From Typhlomys cinereus (Eukaryota > Chordata > Mammalia > Rodentia > Platacanthomyidae), in the NCBI GenBank assembly GCA_023101885.1, contig JALPQD010000405.1:922501-986500 (forward strand): 64,000 nucleotides of DNA. The letters run 5' to 3'. The notes under the pieces are model-generated. The model did no database searches and was not told where the DNA came from. It was given only the letters and a program-made list of their open reading frames with translations. Of the stretch, positions 1 to 10,104 are shown piece after piece (position 1 is the stretch's first letter; every line of letters starts with the position of its first letter). The position numbers were made by a program, and so were the translations under genes.

Positions 1-1030
1 ATCATTGATCTCTGTTCAAAGTTATTCTTTGTCTGGCATTTCATTCACATCAGTGTCTTTGGAGTCAGCTACCAGACAGGGACTTTTTGAAGAGCCATGT
101 GTTTTTCTTTTTCTCTTTTTTCTTGTATTTCAGTGGTGAGATTGGCACTCATACTGCAATGAATGCCTTCCAAGTGTGGGTCTTCTTGGGACATGGCCTA
201 GCATATGGATTTGCTGAGCAGTGTTGGGCTTATTCAACTAGACCACATCCTACTGTTTCCCATGGTGGAGGATCTTGAGTCTTTATACTATGGAACCTGC
301 AGAATCTGCTTTCCCTGCGGAAGTCCTGGGAGTGATCACTCTGGTAGTCAGGCCCTTACGTTGTAGACAGTGAGTACGTGGCTGCTTCTCCAAACTTGTT
401 GACACTGGACAGTTTGAAAGAGTGAAGGCAAGACCTCTGTTATTCTGCTATTTTCCCTTGCATGGGCAGTGACTGTGACAATGGCATTTCTCCATGGCTC
501 TAGGTGGGTCAGTGTCTGGTAGGGGCTTCAGCTCTCCCTTCCCCAGATCTGTGCCGGCCTGGGCAGATGTATCATCGGGGGACTTTTGTCTGTCCTCTGT
601 CTTATACTGAGGTTTACATTTAGACAGAACTAAACTGTGGATAGAGTAAGGTGCATTTTTCTCTCAACTGAGATCTCTGCTGAGCTATTTTTCTCAAGTA
701 TCCTCATGTACATACACCTATACACACTATACACCTACCATCCACATGCAAACATACACACACACATACACACTCTATGCACATAAGGAACAAAGGGAAC
801 AAGATTCAGAAAGAAGAAATGATCTAAGCTAAATACTTAACAATTAAATTTAATGTGTCCTAACCATGTGTCTGTCCTCTCCCCATCTATTAGCAATATC
901 CTCTTCCTCAGGGACTATTAAAATTGAAGTCAAAATATGAAAACATCTTAAAGCCACTTAGCTAAACTCAAGGTATGTTTATAGCACTTGGTGCAATTTT
1001 GCATGTGAGACCAATACACTTGGTTCTTCT
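1..1030. other. Unique non-coding sequence
   Basis: No coding potential or recognisable repeat family is visible. Reading frames are short and lack any known domain. A weak CA-rich patch lies near 705-775. This could be intergenic or intronic; the sequence does not say which. Confidence 0.5.
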
Positions 1031-1034
1031 TTCG

Positions 1035-1112
1035 GCTCCACCCCTCTCAGCTGTATGACCTTGGGCAACTCTTCACCTCTCTGAGGCCCTGTTTCTTCAA
1101 GCATCATTTGTA
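1035..1112 (+). mobile_element. MIR SINE core fragment
   Basis: The segment reads as the MIR core: a 'tgaccttgggcaa' block followed by a 'cacctctctgaggcc' block and the transition to 'gtttcttca'. MIR is an ancient mammalian tRNA-derived SINE, so divergence and truncation are expected. No duplication is detectable at this age. Confidence 0.6.
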
Positions 1113-1330
1113 GTTTAATTGTCATAATCTCAGAGAAGGCCAAGCTGTCTGTCTAGACTTATAACTGGAGCACAGGAGGAGGATGTCTTTATTTCTTAAA
1201 CACCTGGTTTTATGAGCTATCAATGTTAGGAGCTTCCCAGAGCTCCAACATCAGGGCCAGAATGAGGCCTACCTGGAAAGCAGAATTTAACTACAACCCA
1301 GTCCTTTTTTGACATTGTCTCTCCACTGCT

Positions 1331-1348
1331 TTCTTCTTCTTCTCTTCT

Positions 1349-1380
<32 letters not shown>

Positions 1381-1640
1381 TTCTTCTTCTTCTTCTTCTT
1401 CTTTCTCCCCCTTCTTCCCTCCCCTCTCCCCCCTCCTCTCCCCCTCCTCCTTCCCTCTCTTCCCTCCCCCTCTTTTCTCCCCCCTCTTCCCTCCCATTCC
1501 TCCCTCCCTCCTCGTCCCTTCCCCTTCTTCCTCCCTTCCCCTCCCTCTCCTCCCTTCCCTCTTCCTTCTCCACCTTTCTGCTCCCTCATCCCTTCTCCTC
1601 CTCCTCCTCCTCCTCCTCCTCCTCCTCCTCCTTCTTCTTC
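1331..1640 (+). repeat. Long TTC/CTC polypyrimidine tract
   Basis: About 310 bases are almost wholly C and T on the plus strand. They start with a (TTC)n array (to about 1403), pass through mixed CCCTCC-type sequence and end with a (CTC)n array (about 1596-1633). All long open frames here, on both strands, are translations of this tract (poly-Arg, poly-Gly, poly-Lys/Glu, or Phe/Leu/Pro-rich) and are artefacts. Confidence 0.95.
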
Positions 1641-1995
1641 GTGCATGAGGTATTTTGGTATTTGGGATTCTATACCAAACTGTCATAGAATGGATGGTTT
1701 ATTAATAACAAAAACTTATATTCTATAGGTCTGGAGGAGCCCACTTCTTGATTCATAGATAGTCACCTCTCTCTAAGCTCTCACATGAAGGACCATCCCT
1801 ATGATGTATTTGCTTTCCAAAGACCCTGCCTCTAAATACCATCACAATGAGGGTTAGGTTAGCACATATGCAATTTGAACATATGAACTTGTTAGTTGGC
1901 ACAAATATGCAGTCTGTGGCAGAAGAGTCATTCAACAGAGACAAAGGTGTTCTGAATTATGGTCCTCATGTAGCCTCAAATCTTGAGTTTTAAAA

Positions 1996-2248
1996 TTTTT
2001 TTATTTATTTACTCTGTGTGTGTATGTGTGTGTGTGTGTATATCAGAGGGTACTGTGTGTCCCTGTGGAGGACCAAGGGTGACTTTGGGAATCATCCTGG
2101 TTCTTTTCTACGTCATCCTTTCTTTGCTTGGGATTTTTCAGGCTCTGAGAAATGCCACCTGGCATTTTTATGTGGGACCTGGGTTTTGAATTCAGGACCT
2201 TATGCTTGTGAGGCAGAATCCTAACCCCTGATTCAGCTCTCCAGCCCC
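1996..2248 (-). mobile_element. Older long B2-like SINE
   Basis: Read on the minus strand it begins with a gggctgg-type tRNA-derived head, runs through a body ending in the 'cccttggtcctccacaggg'-type motif and finishes in a CA tract and AT-rich tail. The same body recurs in the copies at 36.3, 55.9 and 61.6 kb. It is clearly mutated relative to the GC-rich young copies elsewhere in the window. No convincing target duplication remains. Confidence 0.8.
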
Positions 2249-2291
2249 TTATGAGTTCCTATAATCCCTTTTTTCCAAATCCATGAGTAAG

Positions 2292-2312
2292 ACACACATA
2301 CACACACACACA

Positions 2313-2349
<37 letters not shown>
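2292..2349 (+). repeat. (CA)n microsatellite
   Basis: A run of CA dinucleotides with one or two interruptions (an 'actac' break near 2313). Confidence 0.95.
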
Positions 2350-2351
<2 letters not shown>

Positions 2352-2404
2352 CAGTATATCCATTACAAAAACAGATGCTTTTTAAAACCACTGATCATGT
2401 ACCA

Positions 2405-2575
2405 TGAATAGTGTTTTGCCATGTTTAATTCTTACCATAGCGCCAACCTGATATATTACTGTTTCACCATATGGGTATGAGTCTCAGAGAGGTATAAAGA
2501 TTTGCAAAAGGCCACAGAGCCAAGATGAAATAATGCAGTATCCCAGCCCTGGTTTGTGAGGCTCTGACCTGTTCA
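2405..2575 (-). mobile_element. MIR SINE fragment
   Basis: The plus strand reads like reverse-complement MIR: 'gagtctcagagaggtataaag', then 'gcaaaaggccacagagccaag', then 'cccagccctggtttgtgag'. These correspond to the conserved core and flanks of MIR. Confidence 0.55.
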
Positions 2576-3078
2576 GGCTTAATTAAGCACCATTATGTTG
2601 CTCCATTAGATGTGCTGTCTGTCTGCACGATGGCGGCCATTCATCGCATCCTCTCGGCCTGGGCTACATGAGAGAGGAGACCATTACGTTGCCATTGTCA
2701 TGTTCAATGGTTTCAGGGCAGGTAGGAAGGAAAGAAAAGTTCTGCAGGGTTGGCAAGCCATGGCATCACCATGTGGGGCACTTAAGGAGAAGGAATTAAC
2801 TTCTTTGTCCCTCAGAGTGGCTCACTGCTGAGCTGAGAAAATGAACCTGACACCGGCTCTCTCTTCACCTGGCTCCCAGGTTGCTTCGGAATGAAAGCTG
2901 CTGGAGTGAATGCAAAAGCAGCGAGAGCCCCGGGGCCTTGGCACGTCTGCACATTCGGCAAAGGTCAGCACAGCCTTATCTAGAACGCAGCTGAGGAAGC
3001 AATTCCCCGCACGGCTCTGGGCTGGGCGATGACTCGCTCTCTTTTTCTGTCTCTTATTTTCCTCCTGTATTCCCACAG

Positions 3079-3223
3079 GGCCCACAGATCTTATGCTGGT
3101 GACGTCTCTGAAGCCAAAGGGGAGATGCGGCCTGTTCAGGAAGAAGGCCGGCTAAATCTGGTCCAATCCCCTATTCCAGAACATTCCTCCTCTTATTTGG
3201 AAGCCAACCTGAAGTACAAATGA
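3079..3223 (+). other. Speculative terminal exon-like open frame
   Basis: A 40-base pyrimidine-rich stretch ends in 'cacag' with the AG at 3077-3078, which resembles a strong 3' splice site. It is followed by an open frame of about 48 codons with balanced amino-acid composition, closing at a TGA at 3221-3223. I do not recognise the peptide. No polyadenylation signal follows closely and no donor site is evident, so chance is the default explanation. Confidence 0.12.
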
Positions 3224-3831
3224 GACCCCCTGGGATCCCAGAATAGCTCCCCTCACAGCTGCACAGCATCCATTTATAGCTCAGCCTGCCTGCAGCATCG
3301 ACCTCCCCTGACAGGCGTCCTGAGGTCAGTGTCGACTGACCGCCAGGCTCAATGTCCTTGAGTACAGAGATGTTCATAAAGGACCTATTATGGGGCTGTC
3401 GCCGTCCCTAGGACTCGTCCCAATTCACAGACATATGTTTTTAAAGGGCCAAATTTGTTTTGACTCAGAGCCAGACCACTTTATGTCCAACACTAACCCA
3501 GAAGCTGGGCAGGCCCCAGCCCCTTTGCCCAGCACAGGGGAAGATATTATCCTAGCAGCATAGGGACAGCGTGAACTGAATTCTCCTCACTCCGAGAGAC
3601 TTGGGCTTGTCCAGCACAGAGTCACCACCTGGCTTTACGGATATAAGATTCTCTTCTTAGTAACATGCATTGAGACCATTCATTAATTTCACCCACTCAT
3701 GCTAGTCATTTCAATCCAGGGTCCATATTGTAAGAAAAAGAAACACGCCCGTGCAGGTGCTCTGTACTTTCTAACGCACAGCTGACTTCGAGAGGGACTG
3801 AACTCAGTTTGGAATGGAGTTGTCTAGTCTT

Positions 3832-4000
3832 TTCGGGCAGAACCTGGGAAACACCAGAGCGAAGCAATCAGGAACTAGAGCAATCCGAAATGATTCCCAA
3901 AGCCACTCTTGGACCTCCACAGGCACACACAGTCAAGTGCCCTCTTGTCCAAATACACACACACACACGCACACACACGCACACACACACACACACACAG
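3832..4000 (+). mobile_element. Older long B2-like SINE, 3' part
   Basis: The segment 'gagcgaagcaatcaggaactagagcaatcc' through 'ggacctccacaggcacacac' matches the 3' half of the older long SINE seen at 15.7 and 55.9 kb. It ends in a CA microsatellite (about 3954-3999). The tRNA-like head is missing or too diverged to see. Confidence 0.7.
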
Positions 4001-4202
4001 AGATCACACAGATCTTATTTTATAGCTAGCACTTTAAACATGTGCCATAACTTGGAGAATAAAGTGGTCCAATCCCCTTTCTCCTTATACTGTGTCTGCT
4101 TTATCTCTGGGAACCTTTTCCACTATAATCGTCACTAAAGACTCTTAATACCAAATGCCAGACCGGATTGATGCATGCTGTCTTAAAAAGAAGTGATAAA
4201 GC

Positions 4203-4347
4203 TTGTGGCCATTGGGCTGTGCACTCCTTCAGTCCTAGCACTCAGGAGTCAAAGGCAGGACTGTTGTAAGTTCTAGACCAGCCTGGTCTACCTAGCAAGT
4301 TCTAGGCCTGTCAGGGCTTTATGATGAGACCCCAGCTTCCTGTCTCA
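4203..4347 (+). mobile_element. B1-type SINE
   Basis: A 7SL-derived B1 signature is visible: 'cagtcctagcactcagga', 'gaccagcctggtctacctag', and a terminal 'cctgtctcaagg' leading into an A/G-rich tail. The tail has expanded into the adjoining GGAA array. Confidence 0.8.
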
Positions 4348-4472
4348 AGGAAAGAAGGAAGGAAAAGGGAGGAAAGAAGGAAGGGAGGAAGGAAGGAAGG
4401 AAGGAAGGAAGGAAGGAAGGAAGGAAGGAAGGAAGGAAGGAAGGAAGGAAGGAAGGAAGGAAGGAAGGAAAA
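4348..4472 (+). repeat. (GGAA)n tetranucleotide array
   Basis: The near-perfect GGAA array grew from the A-rich tail of the preceding B1. GGAA is the core ETS-factor binding motif, so long arrays of this type can act as ETS-family binding platforms; here that is only a possibility. Confidence 0.95.
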
Positions 4473-5098
4473 TCAACTCAGATGCATGTGAAACAAAACT
4501 TAATTTTTCTGTAAGACAACTAAATTTCCATTTTGTGCTTTGAGCTCTCTTTCACTCTGCTAAGTAGAATTTATTCACAGTTAATTCAAGGCCCTCCCCC
4601 TTTATTCAGAGTGGGTGTGGGAGATGAGGGGGCTCTCTCACCCACCTGCAGCCCCTTCTGAATATGCAGCAAGGTTTTGCCTCCGCTGATTTTTCAGCTT
4701 TGGCCCTGGGCAGCCAGGTACTTGGGTCACTGTCTCACGTGGTTTCCGGGGCTCTCCTGATATGGTACTCTCAGGGATATGTCAGAACTTCTTTGTCTCC
4801 ATTCACTCTTGGGCTGTTCCTTGCCCCACGACATTCAGTGACAGCCTCAACTTCCTTATCTAGACACAACCCACTAAGGCCACTAGAACAGCTTGGCACA
4901 AAAATACTCCAAAGCAGGAAATGCTCCTGTGTTCTACTCAAGAGTGACCACAGCCACGATCCCATGGTTCACAGTTAGCCCTGGGCACAGGGCTCTTCCT
5001 TGGGCACCTGCTGGCATCTACACTTACTATTCTTTTTCTCCCTCTCGTTCTTGTCGAGCTCTCGGCATTGTTCACCCATGAGTAAGAAGTCATTTCCT

Positions 5099-5316
5099 GG
5101 GGGCTGGAGAGGTGGCTTAGGGGTTAAGCCTCTGCTTTGCAGGCGGAAGGTCCTGAGTTCGGATCCTTAGACCCCATATATAGATGCTGGGCGGAAGCGG
5201 GGGCGGCCTGCGTTTCTGGTCCTAGTAGGGCGGAGCCTGTGAATCCCGGGGCAGAGTAAACAAAGAGGAGGTGGAGGCGTCCATGGTGGTTCCCAAATCC
5301 GCCTGTGGTTCTACAC

Positions 5317-5355
<39 letters not shown>

Positions 5356-5421
5356 CATATACACACACGCTCAAGCACGCATACACAATTGAATAAATAA
5401 TAATAAAAAAAATTTTAAAAA
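5099..5421 (+). mobile_element. Young long B2-like SINE, copy 1
   Basis: A complete retroposon flanked by a perfect 15-bp target duplication (5084-5098 and 5422-5436). It has a tRNA-derived head with an A-box-like element (5113-5123) and a B-box-like element (5156-5166). A GC-rich body follows, then a CA tract and an AT-rich tail containing 'gaataaataataat'. The young copies at 28.9, 38.6 and 39.7 kb share nearly the same body. Transcription by Pol III and mobilisation by L1 are inferred from family knowledge. Confidence 0.93.
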
Positions 5422-5523
5422 AAGAAGTCATTTCCTCATGTGTATTTTTCATCTACATGGATGGCTTCTTCTCCTCCATCTCCTCCTCCTTCTTCACCCC
5501 CCTTCCCTTTTTTTCTTTCTCCT

Positions 5524-5660
5524 TCCTTGAGACACAGTCTCATGTGGCTCAGGCTGTCTCAAACTCACTATGTGGCCAAGGGTGACCTTGAGTTTCTGAT
5601 CTTCTGGCCCTGTACCACCAAACAGCTGGGATTACAGGTGTGTGTCACCACACCCAGTTG
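5524..5660 (-). mobile_element. B1-type SINE, antisense
   Basis: The reverse-oriented B1 signature is clear: 'cttgagacacagtctcatg', 'tggctcaggctgtctcaaact', 'gctgggattacaggtgtgtg' and 'accacacccag'. It is fairly full length and preceded by a pyrimidine-rich stretch that is the complement of its tail. Confidence 0.85.
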
Positions 5661-6314
5661 GAGCGGTTCTGGGGGCCACACCCAGATCTTGGTGCATTCT
5701 AGTCAAACACTTAACAACTGAACTGCAAGACTATTTTTTTATTTATCTACTCATTAGGAGAATGCATGAATTTATTAATCATGCAGAACAATGGGCTGCA
5801 TCATGACATTTCCCTATATTTATTTTGATCACCTTCACCCCACCTTGCCCTCTCTTGTCTTTTCATTTGTACTGATCACCTTCCTCTTCCCTAGGAGTCT
5901 CTCCTCTTATGTGAATTTTTTTTTCCTTTTGTACCCAACGAGTTTAATTAAAGTTGCTGACATGCGTATGGCTGAGGAGTTATATACAGGATTTCTAGGT
6001 ACATTATCAGTGGTTACACCTTGAAAAAAATACCTTTCCTTCCTTCAACAGCCATGAACTACCTATAAATCTTCAAGGAGAGGCAGGGTCTTTCAGTCCC
6101 CTCCCTTCTTTATGATGTTGACGTGCCCAATCTTATGCAGGTTAGCACAGCTGTCATGAATGCCTGAGGACCACAGCCATGTCCTTCCTGAAGGACAGTA
6201 TTTCCACCTTCCTCTTCCACCATCTATAGCTGAGCATTAGGCAATCATTTACTCTCATCACTTTAACTGGTGATGAGTCTCAGCGCTGCTATGTCCACTG
6301 CAAAGAGAAGCTTC

Positions 6315-6411
6315 TTTGGGACTGGCAAGGTAGCTCAGCAAGTGACCTGGGTTTGATCCCTGGAGCCCACACAGTAGAAGGCAAGAACTAACTCCTGCGA
6401 GTTGTCTTTTG
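6315..6411 (+). mobile_element. B3-like SINE fragment
   Basis: Contains 'ggtagctcagcaagtgacc', 'gggtttgatccctggagccc' and 'actaactcctgcgagttgtc', which are the head and body of a B3/B2-type tRNA-derived SINE. It runs directly into the LTR copy that follows. Confidence 0.55.
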
Positions 6412-6746
6412 ACTTTAGATACAGGTATCAGCTTGACAGTTGAAGACTTGGAGTTCTGGGCACATTTACAAAGAATTGGTAGTTCAATCTCAAGCAAGTC
6501 AGGAGATTGTCTGATGGATGGGGGAGGTCCAGCCCATGGTAGGTGGGGCTAGCCCCTGGACAGATGAGTAAGATGGAGGGAACTGACTGAGGAAGTTGGC
6601 CTCCTTCTGAACACTTTGGTCAGACATGCTGGCCTGGCAAATGAGGATTGTTCCTCTCGCAGTTGTTATATAGATATAATATGGCCAATTTCCTTGGCCC
6701 TTGGTGTTGGTTATGGGCTCTCCTGAAAACTGGACAAAATATGATT
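6412..6746 (+). mobile_element. Solo-LTR family, copy A (truncated)
   Basis: Matches the ~420-bp LTR at 8.3 and 22.0 kb through most of its length, including 'gttctgggcacattt', 'caggagattgtctgatgg', 'cagacatgctggcctggca' and 'ggtgttgg...gggctctcctg'. The last ~70 bases with the polyadenylation signal are absent and the 5' end is diverged. It is the oldest-looking copy. Confidence 0.8.
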
Positions 6747-6779
6747 TCTCATGGCTCAATAGTTTATTTTTCATAATTG

Positions 6780-8070
6780 TATTGCCTACGTTTCTATTCT
6801 CTGGTGTTCCACAGTTTATTCATCCGCCTACTAAAGAATATCTAGATTTCTTCCAAGTTTGAAAAAATACAAAGCAAGCTCTTATACACATCCGTGAGCA
6901 AGTTTGTGTGTATGCGTGTGTGCATGCAAGTGCATGTGTATTTAGAAAAGATATAAATTTAAGTAAATACCAAGGAGAATGTTTGCTAGATGATTGTGTG
7001 GTTTTTTTTAAAAAAAAATATATCTACTTCTTGTGCCATAAATTCTATTTGCTCTTTCTTGAGTTCTAGACCCGCTCTTTTTTATTAAAACTTAAACACA
7101 AAAGTAGAGAGAACGGCACATTTACTAAATTTTTGAAAACTGTTGAAGATCATGGGCATTTCCCACAGTCTGAATTTTGCTACTTTGCAGCGCTGTGATG
7201 TTGGTTTAATGCACTCCTTGACTCCATGAAGCAATGAGGAATCAGATGTAGAGGTGGGAATGTGTGTTATGGGGTGGGCTGTGTACAGTATGGACACATT
7301 AATGCCCAGGAACCTCTGTCTGTGTAGCTTACAGTCATGGGCAATTATTGCCTAGATCCATCACTCTACTAAAGTACACAAAAGGGTGATTTTCTAAGCA
7401 CATGATTCCTGTTTTGTTTATTAGCTGAAATAACTCAGTCATCAACTATTTATTTACACCAAAGTACAGTTTAAATGGAAGCAGCAGAATAAATGTATGA
7501 TTTTTTACCTTTTAAGACAAAATATAGCTTCTAAATTAGTTATCTAGATTCTCCAATGTTCCCCCGTCTGTCTGTCTGTCTGTCTCCTCTTTCCTCCTGT
7601 TTCCTACCTTTTTTCCTTTTTCCTTCTCTCTCTCTTTTTGAGACAATTCTCTCCATGTAGCTCAGTCTGACCTTATACACACGAGTAATTCAAGTTTTCC
7701 ACAAACAGGGTCCTCATTCCTTGACCCCCATGTTGAAGTCTGTTGCATGGGTTTTTATAGATCCTACTATCATTCCATGCCTGGCCAACAAGATCTTTTT
7801 GAGTTAGACCCCAAGTCTTCTTGGCATGACACAAGCTGTTTGTAGCAGCGTCTTTGCTGCCGGGCTTACAGGTGTGTGTTTCCAATATTCTCATGCATGT
7901 TTTGTGGCTCAGGTCTGGAAGTATCTTGGCTTTTGTCTTTAGAAAATGATGGTTTAAAGTCACAACCATGATACTGGGACAGGGTTTTACTACTGCATTG
8001 ATTTTGCTTCCATCCATTTTTGGTGGCTAAAGATAGAGAAAGATATGAGTTTATATCTGACATATCATTT
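6780..8070. other. AT-rich unique sequence
   Basis: No gene and no clear repeat family can be named. There are weak TG-rich and T-rich patches, a short (TCTG)n at 7567-7586 and pyrimidine-rich sequence to about 7640. Nothing suggests function. Confidence 0.4.
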
Positions 8071-8074
8071 AATA

Positions 8075-8248
8075 CTCAATAATGGGCTCTCTTGCCCCTC
8101 ATGGGATTCCACATCTGGAATCCATGAACTATCTGACTTTTCTCTCACCCCTCATGGATCCATGCCTGGAGTCCAAGAGTTCTGTTCTTTTTCTCCTCTA
8201 ATAAACCCTGCCTTAATCTTTAAAACAAAAACAAAAACAAAAACAACC
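8075..8248 (+). mobile_element. Possible retroposed fragment with A-rich tail
   Basis: Two imperfect ~51-bp units sharing 'cccctcatgg' lie at about 8095-8145 and 8146-8196. They are followed by an AATAAA at 8200-8205 and then, about 17 bases later, an (AAAAC)n-like tail at 8221-8247. Polyadenylation signal plus A-rich tail suggests a retrotransposed transcript end, possibly LTR-derived. No clean target duplication was found. Confidence 0.35.
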
Positions 8249-8277
8249 TTAATAATATAGGGCTTTGACTTAACTGA

Positions 8278-8710
8278 TGTCATAGTTAGGTACAGCTGTC
8301 AATTTGATGATTGAGGATTCACGATCTGGGCACATTTGTAGAGAATTAGTAGTTGAGTTCAGCCTAGAGTGGACCTGCAGGAGATTGTCTAGTTGGTGGG
8401 GAACGTCCAGTCCATGTTGGGTGGGACTAGTCCCCCGGCAGGTAAATAAAATAGAGGAAACTGTTTGAGAAAGGAGGCATCCTTCTGCATACTTGGCCAG
8501 ACCTCTTGGTCTGATAAGTATCATCCCCTCTCTCAGTTGTTATGTAGAGATGGTGTAGCCAGTTCCCTTGGCTTCTGGTGTTGGTGTGAGCTCTCCTGCC
8601 CAGCTGGGCTAAGAACTGTCACTGAACTGTGATAAGAGAGAATAAACTCCTTGTTCCCTTAAGCTGCTTTGTCATGAATTTATCAACAACCATGCAGAGT
8701 AGCTTCTACA
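8278..8710 (+). mobile_element. Solo-LTR family, copy B
   Basis: A ~433-bp element beginning TG and ending CA. An AATAAA lies near 8640 and the element ends in 'caacaaccatgcagag...'. The same sequence occurs at 22.0 kb in this orientation and at 47.8 and 63.5 kb inverted. No viral internal region adjoins it. Termini plus polyadenylation signal indicate a retroviral-type LTR left alone after recombination. The flanking five bases match only imperfectly. Confidence 0.85.
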
Positions 8711-8855
8711 CTGCATCTATCTCATATTTCCCCTTTGGGACAAAAAATCTTAGTTCTCAATGATCCCAACATTCATCTGTATTAATCCATAATACTTAGT
8801 AGAATACCAGTGGTAGAATCCCAGTTCCAACTCTGATGGTAAAATTGCAGAAATC

Positions 8856-8983
8856 AGCCAGATATACTGGCGTGGGCCATTGCACCTAGCACTTGGAAGG
8901 CTGAGGTAGAAGGATCTGAAGGTGGAGGCCAGTCTGAGATACATAGAGACCCCAACTCACTATGCAAAAAAGAAAAAAAAAGT
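8856..8983 (+). mobile_element. B1-type SINE
   Basis: Shows 'cagatatactggcgtgggcc', 'gcacttggaaggctgaggta', 'ggaggccagtctgagatac' and a final A-rich tail. It is a single B1 monomer with moderate divergence. Confidence 0.85.
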
Positions 8984-9284
8984 GAAGATTTTTGTCCTCT
9001 CAGGTATTTTTCTTTTTTGGTTGTTTGCCAACTAGGGATGTGCTGCCAAATTACTGTTTTAAGATCCCCAAGTTAAACTTTTGTGAACTGAGAGCTTTGA
9101 CTTTTAAAAGCCAAAGCCAAGGGTTACTTGTTGGTGTGATTATCTGAGATAAGCACAGCTGAAGGGACAGGCAGCAGCACAAGATGAGCTATACCCAGGG
9201 CAGGGAAAGAACGGAATAGAGTTCCCCACATTTTATCAGTTAATGTAAGGAAATATCGCATACTCATACCTATTCCTAAAAACT

Positions 9285-9392
9285 CTTTTTCTTTCTTTCC
9301 TTCCTTCCTTCCTTCCTTCCTTCCTTCCTTCCTTCCTTCCTTCCTTCCTTCCTTCCTTCCTTCCTTCCTTCCTTCCTTCCTTCCTTTCTTTC
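9285..9392 (+). repeat. (TTCC)n tetranucleotide array
   Basis: An almost perfect TTCC array, the complement of GGAA. Antisense frames through it give an artefactual Glu/Gly/Arg/Lys repeat peptide. Confidence 0.97.
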
Positions 9393-9572
9393 TGGCTTGG
9401 TTGCTTTTGGCCTAAGACCTGAGTTAGCCCACTTACTGGCATATGAATATATTCTTTCAGATATATTAAGATGGTAATGCCACTTCACTCATATGTGAAA
9501 GTTGCTGTGAGGAAAGATCCTAATGCAAGTCACTAACAGAGTGTGTTGCTGAAGTACCAGAATCAGTTAACA

Positions 9573-9673
9573 CGGGTTGGGGATTTAGCTCAGTGGTAGA
9601 GCGCTTGCTTAGCAAGCGTGAGGCCCTGGGTTCGGTCCCCAGCACCCCCCCCCCAAAAAAGAACTTTCTGTTG
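9573..9673 (+). mobile_element. ID element (BC1/tRNA-Ala-related SINE), young
   Basis: A complete ID core with an intact A box (9586-9596) and B box (9629-9639), followed by a C-run, a short A-run and a 13-base unique tail. A perfect 16-bp target duplication flanks it (9557-9572 and 9674-9689). ID elements derive from the BC1 RNA gene and tRNA-Ala and are mobilised by L1. The near-consensus core and intact duplication mean a recent insertion. It is not a functional tRNA gene. Confidence 0.95.
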
Positions 9674-9866
9674 CCAGAATCAGTTAACAGGAGAAAAAAT
9701 GGATTTCTTCCCAAGGCTTGCTTGATTACTGCATTGATTGCGGGCACAAATCCAAAGACTTACATCTTAACGATGTTAAGAATTACTTCTGTTGACTGCT
9801 GTCTCGTTGGTTCTCATCCTATGCCGTCTATATTGAGCTAACTTTGAGACAAATATTTGAAAGGAC

Positions 9867-9958
9867 GGTCTGGAGATGTAGATCAGTGGGAGAGTGTTTG
9901 CCTAGCACACCCGAAGCCCTGGACCCCAGCACCACACAATAAACTGAACAAAAACCTA
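9867..9958 (+). mobile_element. Old ID-like SINE
   Basis: Contains 'tctggagatgtagatcagtg', 'gagtgtttgcctagcacac' and 'cctggaccccagcaccac' followed by an A-rich tail. It is an ID-type head clearly more diverged than the element at 9573. Confidence 0.75.
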
Positions 9959-10104
9959 CAATGGGAATGCTGACAGGTGGGCTCCAGGTTAATGCTGCAC
10001 GGGAACAAAAACACAAATGGAGGCGTCAAAGGCTGAATCCCTCTACTTTTCATTCATAGATTTTTGAATCTCAAGTTTGCTACTAGGTCTACAAAGGCCT
10101 TTTG

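Noticed and set aside
1226..1728. Several 115-139-codon frames rich in Arg, Gly, Lys or Phe
   Set aside because: All are readings of the 1331-1640 pyrimidine tract in different frames and strands.
2627..2642. YY1 site in 'acgatggcggccattc'
   Set aside because: The match to the YY1 core is good, but a single short motif in unique sequence is weak evidence for a promoter.
9285..9392. CRISPR array or other spaced repeat system
   Set aside because: The tandem repeats are simple 2-4-base units without spacers, and the genome is mammalian.
9573..9673. tRNA gene
   Set aside because: It has Pol III boxes but also an A-rich tail and a target duplication, and matches the ID SINE rather than a folded tRNA.
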